From JAGXTF01 sp044224315 (GTDB taxonomy: Bacteria > Bacteroidota > Bacteroidia > NS11-12g > UBA955), in contig JBGAKR010000001.1 in assembly GCA_044224315.1 (NCBI GenBank), forward strand, positions 1,178,001-1,242,000: 64,000 nucleotides of DNA, given 5' to 3'. The position numbers were made by a program, and so were the translations under genes. Each line of letters starts with the position of its first letter. Position 1 is the stretch's first letter. Below, piece by piece: positions 50,055 to 57,210 of the stretch. Below the pieces are notes generated by a model. That model saw only the letters and a list, made by a program, of their open reading frames with translations, had not been told where the DNA came from and did no database searches.

Positions 50055-51295
50055 TTTTTAGGGGAGTAGTATAATACTGACGCGTGATTGGGGTTAAAAG
50101 TTGTCGCAGCCAATGTAAGAATCTCGTCAAATGAGGGTTTCATAAATGCATCGGCCTCTGTATTAATGCCGTTGGCATCGCCAAGGTTTTCATAAAAACA
50201 CAGTTTTTGTGCCTTGTTCATCAGGTTGGCATGCTCAAACAAAATGTGGGTGCGGGTTTTATTTTGCACCATGTGCAGGTTGCGTTCTTTCAATAATTCG
50301 CCACTGGCCGACCGCTGTAGTATATCCAGCAGGTGCGCTTCGCCTTCTTCTTTGCTAATTCCCTCGTTGAGTATGCCATACAGCACAAACACCCCATCGT
50401 CCAGGTTGCGCATGTAAAAACATTCTGCCGCATTAAAAAGGGCCGATTTTTTAACCAACTCCAGGTATAGCGGCGAACTTTCTCCCCCGCCCAGCATATC
50501 TGCAAAAAGTTCAAGTGCTACGCTTTGGGGGTCGCTGTACTTGGGACCGCGCCAGGCTATAAACACTGCAGGATCGGGCGACAGGTCTTCGCTTTCCATA
50601 AAACGCCGTTCGGTTTGCGGAGCTTCCTTGGGATACATGTTTTTATTGCCATCCCCAATGCGGTCAATGCTGCCAAACCATTTTTCGCAAAGCCTTTTGG
50701 TTTCATCCAGGCTAATATTGCCACCCACACACAGTATGGCATTGGCGGGCAGGTAGTGTTTGTAATAAAAAGCTTCTACATCATCCAATGTGGCCTTTTC
50801 AATGTGCTCAAGCTCTAATCCGATGGTGGGCCACCTATAGGGGTGGGTTTGGTACAGTAAGTGGCGCAAATGGTGCCATAAACGCCCAAAAGGGGCATTG
50901 AAACAGCGCTGTTTAAATTCCTCCAGCACCACACCGCGTTGTACCTCCAGGCTTTTGGGCGAAAAATCCAACTGTAGCATGCGGTCACTCTCAAGCCAGA
51001 AGGCGGTTTCGGCATTCTCGGCAGGTACAGTTATGTAATAGTTTGTATAGTCGTTATTGGTAAATGCATTGTTGCTACCCCCTGCTTGTTCTACCTGTTT
51101 GTCGTATTCAGCAATGTGTTTGCTGCCACCAAACATAAGGTGCTCAAATAAGTGGGCAAAGCCGGTTTTATTGGCTTCCTCATCGCGGGCACCTACATTG
51201 TAGAGGATATTCAGAATTACAATGGTAGCATCTGGGTCGTGATGATGAATGACACGAAGTCCGTTGGTTAAAGTAAATTTTTCGAAGGAAATCAC
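50051..51295 (-). CDS. M16 zinc peptidase, catalytic subunit
   Basis: A 414-residue M16 peptidase with the inverted zinc motif 'HLFEHLMFGGSKH' (H-x-x-E-H, near residue 47) and the distal glutamate in 'NNAFTNNDYTNYYITVPAENAE' (trimmed). 'RGVVLEEFKQR' and the second-domain fold are as in processing peptidases. It pairs with the non-catalytic M16 protein translated just after it. A -7 box lies five bases from its ATG. The leftward run from here reaches the Big_5 lipoprotein gene. Confidence 0.93.
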   Translation of the reverse strand: MISFEKFTLTNGLRVIHHHDPDATIVILNILYNVGARDEEANKTGFAHLFEHLMFGGSKHIAEYDKQVEQAGGSNNAFTNNDYTNYYITVPAENAETAFWLESDRMLQLDFSPKSLEVQRGVVLEEFKQRCFNAPFGRLWHHLRHLLYQTHPYRWPTIGLELEHIEKATLDDVEAFYYKHYLPANAILCVGGNISLDETKRLCEKWFGSIDRIGDGNKNMYPKEAPQTERRFMESEDLSPDPAVFIAWRGPKYSDPQSVALELFADMLGGGESSPLYLELVKKSALFNAAECFYMRNLDDGVFVLYGILNEGISKEEGEAHLLDILQRSASGELLKERNLHMVQNKTRTHILFEHANLMNKAQKLCFYENLGDANGINTEADAFMKPSFDEILTLAATTFNPNHASVLYYSPKK

Positions 51296-51299
51296 AGTG

Positions 51300-51307
51300 C
51301 AAAGGTA
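51300..51307 (-). promoter_or_regulatory. -7 promoter box for the M16/ybeY/mnmG run
   Basis: TACCTTTG on the minus strand ends four bases before the M16 ATG, an extreme case of the leaderless pattern seen in this window. No -33 TTG was found at 19-21 bases. Confidence 0.45.
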
Positions 51308-51373
51308 TTGCTACTAGGCCTAACCTACAGCATGGGCATTTGTCATGTCTGTTTAACAGGGCAGCAGCAGGGT

Positions 51374-52270
51374 TTACTCATTTTCAGGACTGAGGCCCAG
51401 GTTGTGAATCATATATTGCTCAGTGTAATGCCGGCCACTTTGGTGCAAACTTTCGGCCAGTTCCACGGATATATGAAAATCGGTGGCAGGTACCCCAAAA
51501 TCATCAATACGCACGGTGCGTTCCTTAGCGGCTTCATCCTGCAAAAAATCCAGAATCTGGCTATGCATGAGCATATCAAATACGGTGCGGATATAATGCA
51601 GCAATTGGTCGGCCTTTAAATCCACCGTAGGGTGGGGCATAGAAAGGTTGTCGATATGAAAGCCCAGGGTGGCTTTGTTTATTTCGTTGCCATGGTCGAA
51701 AACCGTAAGCGGGTAATTAAAAACCATGCCCCCGTCTACATAAAAATGGTTATTGGGCTGGTGATCGGGGAATTGCCAGGCTTCAAAAAACAGGGGAATA
51801 GACATGGAAGCGCGGATGGCTTCGGCCACTTTCACATTGGGTGTGGTATGTACCGAAAATTCTTTGATGGTTTTTTCATTCAAATCGGTGGCAAATACCC
51901 GCATTTCGCGTCCGCCAAAATCCTGCAGCTGGGCAAAGGTGGCATTCTCGTGCAGGCCGCTGCCTTTAATCAAATCTTTGAGCCAGCGCAGCAAAGCATC
52001 GCCCTTGTAAAGTCCATAGTGGGTTAAAATCCGCAAAGGATTAAAATGATCCTCCATGGCTTTGATGTTCATTTTAAAAATAATTTCGCTAATAGCCGTG
52101 GTATTATACCTCAGTGCCAGCAACAGACAGGGTATGGCACCGGCAGAGGTTCCGGCCACCCTTTTCACATTCTTTAACACACCGTACTTTTCCAGTATTT
52201 CCAGGGCACCGGTATAGGCTATGGTTTTTACTCCACCTCCCTGAAACACCAGATTTTCAATCTGCTCCAT
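51374..52270 (-). CDS. Patatin-like phospholipase
   Basis: A 298-residue lipid hydrolase: 'NLVFQGGGVKTIAYTGALEIL' (trimmed oxyanion loop GGGxK), nucleophile in 'VAGTSAGAIPCLLLAL' (G-x-S-x-G) and the Asp of the catalytic dyad in 'FYVDGGMVFNYPL' (DGG). It is a soluble cytosolic-type patatin of normal length. The substrate is unknown but probably acyl esters of membrane lipids. It lies alone, 78 bases from the M16 gene and 49 from the BNR protein. Confidence 0.93.
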   Translation of the reverse strand: MEQIENLVFQGGGVKTIAYTGALEILEKYGVLKNVKRVAGTSAGAIPCLLLALRYNTTAISEIIFKMNIKAMEDHFNPLRILTHYGLYKGDALLRWLKDLIKGSGLHENATFAQLQDFGGREMRVFATDLNEKTIKEFSVHTTPNVKVAEAIRASMSIPLFFEAWQFPDHQPNNHFYVDGGMVFNYPLTVFDHGNEINKATLGFHIDNLSMPHPTVDLKADQLLHYIRTVFDMLMHSQILDFLQDEAAKERTVRIDDFGVPATDFHISVELAESLHQSGRHYTEQYMIHNLGLSPENE

Positions 52271-52319
52271 GGTTTCATCAGCAAATAAAGGGATTAAATA
52301 AGGGTGTTAACCAACAATA

Positions 52320-53900
52320 TCAGCGAGGGTCTACTGTAAAAGACAAACGGGTGTTGCCGGCAAGGGTTTTTACAAGCGCAGTATATTTTCCGGCAGCCAG
52401 ATTGGCGGTTTCCATAATCACCGTATGGCTGAGTCCTGTATGTTGCCACACCCTTGCTCCTAAGGCATTGTATACCCCAATTTCAACGATATTTTCTCCC
52501 TCAAAAAATAGCTGGTTGCGCGCTGGTATCGGGTAAGCCTTTACCTGCACCAATTGCTCGGTGCTAATTACCCTGCTAGAGCTTTGCTTACTACCCAGCG
52601 CAGTTTTTTGATACCAGATCTCAAGCTTGCCACTGCGCACATCGCCCCACACACTATGCACGGTATCGTTTTGTAATTGGGTACACATAAAATCGTTGCC
52701 ACTGCCCGCCAGGTATAATTCGTTGTATTTGGCCAGGGTGTCTGATAATTTAAAGTTGGCCGCAAAAGCAGCAGAATCTTTGTGCCTCCAGGCAGCCCAG
52801 ATTTCAGAACTTTGGCGGTATCCGCTTCCTGCGCCATTTCTGCGGTCGCGCCAGGTAATTACCAAATCTCCGTCGGTATCAAAAGCGCCCCAAACCAAAT
52901 CCTGCATTATGCCGTTGTTGGCCGCATCGGAATTTATACGTGCCGGATTGCTCCAGGTATTGCCTGTGTTCCACGTTTCGCAACAGTAAACATCCAAATC
53001 CCCGTTTATTTTGGCTGGAAAAACAAAAGCCAGATGCGCTGCATTCGAGGGGTCGGCCAATAGCATATATCCCACTTTGGCCAGAGAATCACTTCCGCCA
53101 GTTGCTGCACTATACACAGTTTTGTAGTTAAAAGTGCTTCCCCCGTTGGTAGAAATGGCGGCGTAATAGGCGGGCAAAACTTTTTGGCTGGGGAGGTAGG
53201 ATGGGTACACAGCCACAAAGGTTCCGCCTGCGGTTACTGCGTGCGCTGCCATGGGCCCTTGTATAAGGTTGCCAACCAAAAAGCCGGTGGTATCTACATA
53301 ATCCAGAGTAGTCCAGCTGCTTCCCCCATTGGCAGAGTATGTGTAATAAGGCCGGCAAGGCGGATTGATCCAGGGCGCGGGTTTGCAGGTTACGTACAAG
53401 CGGCCGTTGTATGCCCCACCCGAGTTGTCGATGCTAAGCCAGGGTCGGTCTATGGGTCGCTTGCCGGCATCCACACTGTACATATCCGATACCACATGCC
53501 CGTTGCCCCAGGTTTTACCTCCATCTGCCGAGCTGATGAGGCATATACTGCCCGAGTCGGGCGATTTTCTGTAATCAACATAGCAGGCGTACACTTTGCC
53601 ATTTTTATCAAATACCAGCGAGGGGTCGGCACTCTGGTGGGTGCTGGCCAGGTGGGGCAAATTGTAAGTGGCGCTCCAGGTTTTACCCCCGTCAAAAGTG
53701 ACTTTGGTGCGTATGGTTACCTCTTGCCCAAATTTATAGCCCATCCAGGCCACTACCATGTTTTGCGGATTTTTGGGGTTAATGGCCAAATACGGTTCCC
53801 CATCAAACAGGGTGCCGCCGGTTATGTTTTTGTTTTGGGCGGGCAACGTGGAACATACGAAAATCAGGGCCACTGCCAACAGCCATTTTTTAGCCTTCAT
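52320..53900 (-). CDS. Secreted BNR/sialidase-like propeller protein with T9SS type A domain
   Basis: A 526-residue secreted protein. It has a signal peptide (MKAKKWLLAVALIFVCSTLPAQ) and a propeller with repeated Asp-box motifs S-x-D-x-G-x-x-W ('TFDGGKTW', 'SADGGKTWGNG', 'SANGGSSWTTL', 'STNGGSTFNY'). The C-terminal ~75 residues form a Por type A sorting domain ('KAYPIPARNQLFFEGEN', 'LAAGKYTALVKT'). True sialidases keep an Arg triad and a catalytic Tyr-Glu; these could not be assigned, so enzymatic activity is uncertain. The start overlaps the MFS gene by 11 bases. Confidence 0.88.
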   Translation of the reverse strand: MKAKKWLLAVALIFVCSTLPAQNKNITGGTLFDGEPYLAINPKNPQNMVVAWMGYKFGQEVTIRTKVTFDGGKTWSATYNLPHLASTHQSADPSLVFDKNGKVYACYVDYRKSPDSGSICLISSADGGKTWGNGHVVSDMYSVDAGKRPIDRPWLSIDNSGGAYNGRLYVTCKPAPWINPPCRPYYTYSANGGSSWTTLDYVDTTGFLVGNLIQGPMAAHAVTAGGTFVAVYPSYLPSQKVLPAYYAAISTNGGSTFNYKTVYSAATGGSDSLAKVGYMLLADPSNAAHLAFVFPAKINGDLDVYCCETWNTGNTWSNPARINSDAANNGIMQDLVWGAFDTDGDLVITWRDRRNGAGSGYRQSSEIWAAWRHKDSAAFAANFKLSDTLAKYNELYLAGSGNDFMCTQLQNDTVHSVWGDVRSGKLEIWYQKTALGSKQSSSRVISTEQLVQVKAYPIPARNQLFFEGENIVEIGVYNALGARVWQHTGLSHTVIMETANLAAGKYTALVKTLAGNTRLSFTVDPR

Positions 53901-55062
53901 TTTTAATTTGGGTTACTCCGAGTAACAAAGCTACAACCAAAGCCCCTATACCCGAAAAAGCCAGGGCAAAAGTAGCACCGAATTTCCACCACAGCAGGCC
54001 GGTAATTGCGCCCCCGGCCAATGCAAGCAAGCTTTGGGCTCCGTTAAAAAAACCCATAGCCGTGGCGGTTTCTTCTTTTTTGCAGAGGGTACTTATCAGT
54101 GCTTTGGTTACCCCATCGGTGGCTGCGGTAAAAATTCCATACAGGCCAAAAAACAAAACCAATATCCACAAAGCACCGGCCCAGGCTATACCGCAGTACG
54201 CCAGGGCAAAAATGCACAGGCCCGTTACCAGGGTTTTTTTCATGCCCAATTTGCCCGCCAATTTACCTATGGGATAGGCAGTTATGGCATACACTGCATT
54301 GTAAAAAATGTACACCCAAATACTTTGCACATCGCTTGCACCCTGCTTTTTCAGCTGCATCAGTAAAAACATATCTGAGCTGTTTATCAATGCAAAAAGC
54401 AATAAAATGGGCACAATTATTTTATAATTTTTACCTGCTTTTTTATAGTATCCAAAAAACGCAAAGGGTTTAAAAGGCTTGCGAATAAAGGGTTTGGCGG
54501 GTTTGGATTTGATTAAAAAGGTAAGCAAAATGGCCAAAATACCGGGTACAAAAGCAATTAAAAAAAGCAATAAATAATTGCCTGGAAAAAGGGATAATAT
54601 ACCTAAAGCAATCATAGGACCGGCTACGGCGCCAGTGGTATCCATGGCGCGGTGAAAACCAAATACTTTAGCCCGGTTTTCGGGTGTACTTTCATCGGCC
54701 AGCAGGGCATCGCGGGCACTGGTGCGTATACCCTTGCCCAGGCGGTCGGCGGTGCGGCAACCAAAAACCCAGCCCAGGCCAGGAAAAACGGCCATCAGTG
54801 GTTTAGAAAGCGCGCTAATGGAATATCCGAGCTGCACAAAGGGTACCCGTTTTTGGGTATGGTCGCTGAGTGCACCAAAAAAGCCTTTCCCCAAGCCAGC
54901 AGTAGCCTCGGCAAATCCTTCAAGTAAACCTATGCCCGGCACCGAATAGCCAATGCTAAGCAAAAAAACGGGCATTACCGGGTACAGCATTTCGCTGGCC
55001 ATGTCGGTAAAAAGGCTTACCCACGAAAGGATGCGTATGTTGGGGGTGAGGGTGGGGGGCAT
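53890..55062 (-). CDS. MFS transporter
   Basis: A 390-residue inner-membrane carrier with twelve predicted spans. The loop after span 2 ('GALSDHTQKRVPFVQLGY') and 'GCRTADRLGKGIRTSARDALL' are typical of the MFS subgroup with a conserved D-R-x-G-K-G-x-R. 'SPENRAKVFGFHRAMDTTGAVAGP'-like sequence follows. The substrate is unknown. It is first in a two-gene unit with the BNR protein, preceded by a -7 box five bases from the ATG. Confidence 0.9.
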   Translation of the reverse strand: MPPTLTPNIRILSWVSLFTDMASEMLYPVMPVFLLSIGYSVPGIGLLEGFAEATAGLGKGFFGALSDHTQKRVPFVQLGYSISALSKPLMAVFPGLGWVFGCRTADRLGKGIRTSARDALLADESTPENRAKVFGFHRAMDTTGAVAGPMIALGILSLFPGNYLLLFLIAFVPGILAILLTFLIKSKPAKPFIRKPFKPFAFFGYYKKAGKNYKIIVPILLLFALINSSDMFLLMQLKKQGASDVQSIWVYIFYNAVYAITAYPIGKLAGKLGMKKTLVTGLCIFALAYCGIAWAGALWILVLFFGLYGIFTAATDGVTKALISTLCKKEETATAMGFFNGAQSLLALAGGAITGLLWWKFGATFALAFSGIGALVVALLLGVTQIKNEG

Positions 55063-55066
55063 ACAG

Positions 55067-55074
55067 CAAAGATA
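55067..55074 (-). promoter_or_regulatory. -7 promoter box for the MFS gene
   Basis: TATCTTTG on the minus strand, followed by GCTGT and the ATG at 55062; another nearly leaderless arrangement. No -33 TTG was identified. Confidence 0.45.
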
Positions 55075-55184
55075 GAAGAAGTGCTAAAAGTTGATACACC
55101 CGGAAAAGGATAATGGGTTTTGCCCCTATATTCGAATTTTGTTTGTTGTATTAGGCACCCCAAAAAAACACATTATTAATTAGT

Positions 55185-55844
55185 ATGAAACTTAATGGCA
55201 TTTTTGCACTAATCATAGAAATAGTTTTTTCTGGTATTATATTTATATGTGGCGCCTTAGCTTTAGACCAATTTGTGGGTATAGTAATACTATTGTCAGC
55301 TATGTATTATGCTTGGCTATACTGGCTTTACTCCCATCAGAAGGGGGTTTTTACAGAAGATAAATTTTGCCTGCATAAACTGCGACAGCCCATAAAAGTC
55401 AGCGATTTGTTTTTTGAAATTTGCATCATACTATTACCCAATGTCAGCAATTTATATAATTTAAAAATAGCAGCAATTTATTTTACACTGGGGGTGATTT
55501 CGATTTTGTTGAAATCTATACTCACAATTCGTTTTCAGCCAGTATCACTTACAATTACGGGCGACAAAATTGTATTTTATGATGATTTATTAAATCGAAA
55601 AAGAAGCTTAAAAGAATTGAACCGAATAACCCTTGATGTCCCAAAGCACCATCTTGTGTTAGATTCCAGTACTCAGCTGGCATTGACTATCCCTTGCAGG
55701 AACTTTGCGCAAACTGATTTACTAAAATTGGTAAAATATTGTCAAATAAATGCATCCTCCGAGATCGAAATATCGGACAATTTGAAAGAATTATTTAAAA
55801 AAAAAGAGACCCTGAATATCGAAAATCCCGAATCGAAAATCTGA
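55185..55844 (+). CDS. Membrane protein of unknown function
   Basis: A 219-residue protein with four likely membrane spans in two pairs (~5-25 and 28-50; ~77-95 and 98-118), followed by a soluble C-terminal half. That half ('VSLTITGDKIVFYDDLLNRKRSLKELNRITLD') looks like a small PH-like domain placed after the spans, as in some bacterial membrane PH proteins. The tail is Lys/Glu-rich. No named family was recognised. It precedes the second DUF2461 gene by 11 bases and is more A/T-rich than its neighbours. Confidence 0.75.
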   Translation: MKLNGIFALIIEIVFSGIIFICGALALDQFVGIVILLSAMYYAWLYWLYSHQKGVFTEDKFCLHKLRQPIKVSDLFFEICIILLPNVSNLYNLKIAAIYFTLGVISILLKSILTIRFQPVSLTITGDKIVFYDDLLNRKRSLKELNRITLDVPKHHLVLDSSTQLALTIPCRNFAQTDLLKLVKYCQINASSEIEISDNLKELFKKKETLNIENPESKI

Positions 55845-55855
55845 TATCTGACTCC

Positions 55856-56536
55856 ATGGAATCCATCCACAAATCCACCTTCCAGTTTCTAAAAGCACTG
55901 GCAAAAAACAACAACCGCGATTGGTTTGCACAGAATAAAGAAGCCTACCTGGCGGCCCAGGCCAATATGCACAATTTTATTGATGAGCTGCTGGTGGCTA
56001 TGCGCAGCCATGATGAGATTGACACCCCATCGGGCAAAAAAAGCCTGTACCGCATTTATAACGATGTGCGTTTTAGCAAAGACAAAACTCCGTATAGCAA
56101 ATATTTTGGTTTTAGAATGGGCAGGGCCACCAAGTACCGCAGGGGTGGATACTATGCGCATATTGAGCCCGGCAACAGCTTTTTGGCCTGTGGTTTTTTT
56201 GCCCCAAACCCCGATGATTTGAAACGCATACGCCAGGATATTGATTACAATTACAAAATCTGGAATAAAATATTAAACGCAAAAAAGTTACAAAATCTCG
56301 GGATTACCCTCACCGGCCGAGGCGTAGAAACCGCCCCCCGCGGTTATTCCATAAACCACCCCGCCATAGAATTGCTGCGCATGAAACAATTTATTTTAAT
56401 TAAATATTTTACCGATAAAGAAGTACTATCTGCAGATTTTATTAAAACCATTAGCCAACATTATCAAGCCACCCGGCCCTGGCTGGATCATATGAGTGAG
56501 GTTTTAACTACGGATTTAAATGGAGAGCTTATTTAA
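55856..56536 (+). CDS. DUF2461 family protein (second copy)
   Basis: A 226-residue DUF2461/TIGR02453 protein: 'STFQFLKALAKNNNRDWFAQNK' (trimmed), 'SLYRIYNDVRFSKDKTPYSKYF', 'GGYYAHIEPGNSFLACGFF', and the C-terminal 'ATRPWLDHMSEVLTTDL'. It is clearly related to the copy at 16263-16949 but diverged. It ends at the edge of the repeat-rich spacer. Function unknown. Confidence 0.9.
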   Translation: MESIHKSTFQFLKALAKNNNRDWFAQNKEAYLAAQANMHNFIDELLVAMRSHDEIDTPSGKKSLYRIYNDVRFSKDKTPYSKYFGFRMGRATKYRRGGYYAHIEPGNSFLACGFFAPNPDDLKRIRQDIDYNYKIWNKILNAKKLQNLGITLTGRGVETAPRGYSINHPAIELLRMKQFILIKYFTDKEVLSADFIKTISQHYQATRPWLDHMSEVLTTDLNGELI

Positions 56537-56704
56537 TGCAGAATGTAAAATGCAGAATGTAAAATGCCTTCCCGACCTGTTTCTGGGCGGGAACAACCAT
56601 TTTTTATCCGCACACCAATGGTGTGGCGGAGTGCATGTGGCAGCCAATCTGATTTTCTGCGCAACGACGAACCCCCAAATAAATTTTACAATGAAAACGG
56701 ATGC

Positions 56705-56735
56705 AACCTGCATGGTTTATAAAACCTTGCAGGTT
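56705..56735. repeat. Palindromic hairpin element
   Basis: AACCTGCATGGTTT (56705-56718) and AAACCTTGCAGGTT (56722-56735) form 14-base arms with one mismatch and a three-base loop. Near-perfect symmetry and the position in a gene-free spacer suggest a REP-like dispersed palindrome or a bidirectional terminator; there is no clear T-run. Confidence 0.65.
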
Positions 56736-56792
56736 TGGGTTAAACGAACAGCCTTTACCGTTTATAATTGTGGTGATTTGCACAATTCAGGT

Positions 56793-57034
56793 TTATTGTA
56801 TTGCCATACGTTTTCTATCCAATATTTCGTCCCTACGGGAATTTTTATGGAAAACTGTACGGTTGTTTTATGGGTACACAATATTTTAATATCGATTTCG
56901 GCATTCATACGGGATATTGTATTGCCATACGTTTTCTATCCAATATTTCGTGCCTACAGGACTTTTTACGCAGAACGACACGGCTTATTTTACAGATACA
57001 CAATGATTATGTATTTATTTCGGCCTCATCGGGC
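56793..57034 (+). repeat. Two tandem copies of a 121-base unit
   Basis: Unit 1 (56793-56913) and unit 2 (56914-57034) share an identical 38-base segment from TATTGTATTGCCATACG through AATATTTCGT, then diverge gradually but stay alignable to their ends, where both read ATTTCGGC followed by TCAT..CGGG. The conserved first part is much better kept than the rest, so it may be the active part of a mobile or regulatory repeat. Confidence 0.8.
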
Positions 57035-57101
57035 TGTTAATACTGTCAACTTTAAACTGTCAACTGTAAACTAACTCTTAACTCTCAACTTCTAACTCCC
57101 A

Positions 57102-57142
57102 ATCGCGAGGTTTTTACTCGCGATGGCGAGCATGCCTCGCCA
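57102..57142. repeat. Two adjacent hairpins before rluB
   Basis: ATCGCGAG-(7)-CTCGCGAT (57102-57124) is followed at once by TGGCGAG-CATGC-CTCGCCA (57124-57142), sharing one base. Both stems are perfect. They lie 18 bases upstream of the rluB -7 box. They could be a terminator-like barrier, a REP pair or part of the promoter region. Confidence 0.65.
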
Positions 57143-57159
57143 CTTCTAACTATATTCCC

Positions 57160-57167
57160 TATCTTTG
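57160..57167 (+). promoter_or_regulatory. -7 promoter box for rluB
   Basis: TATCTTTG matches TAnnTTTG, 43 bases before the ATG. The leader carries a small hairpin CCGCT-GTGA-AGCGG (57181-57194). No -33 TTG is visible because the hairpin pair occupies that area. Confidence 0.45.
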
Positions 57168-57210
57168 CACCTCCATTGCCCCGCTGTGAAGCGGTGCCAG
57201 ATGCAAAATA

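Larger units (their letters stand above)
56537..57210. other. Repeat-rich spacer between DUF2461 and rluB
   Basis: This 674-base gap has no credible gene, although one frame stays open across most of it (56520-57074). It contains, in order: two copies of GCAGAATGTAAAAT (from 56538), a small hairpin CACACC-AAT-GGTGTG (~56620), the 14-bp-arm palindrome at 56705-56735, the 121-base tandem duplication (56793-57034), short-word repeats of the type AACTCTTAACTCTC (57050-57100), and two back-to-back hairpins (57102-57142) just before the rluB promoter. Confidence 0.75.

Noticed and set aside
56520..57074. A 184-codon open frame across the spacer before rluB.
   Set aside because: It runs through the palindrome and both copies of the 121-base tandem repeat, and its translation has no domain or signal; the openness follows from the repeats.
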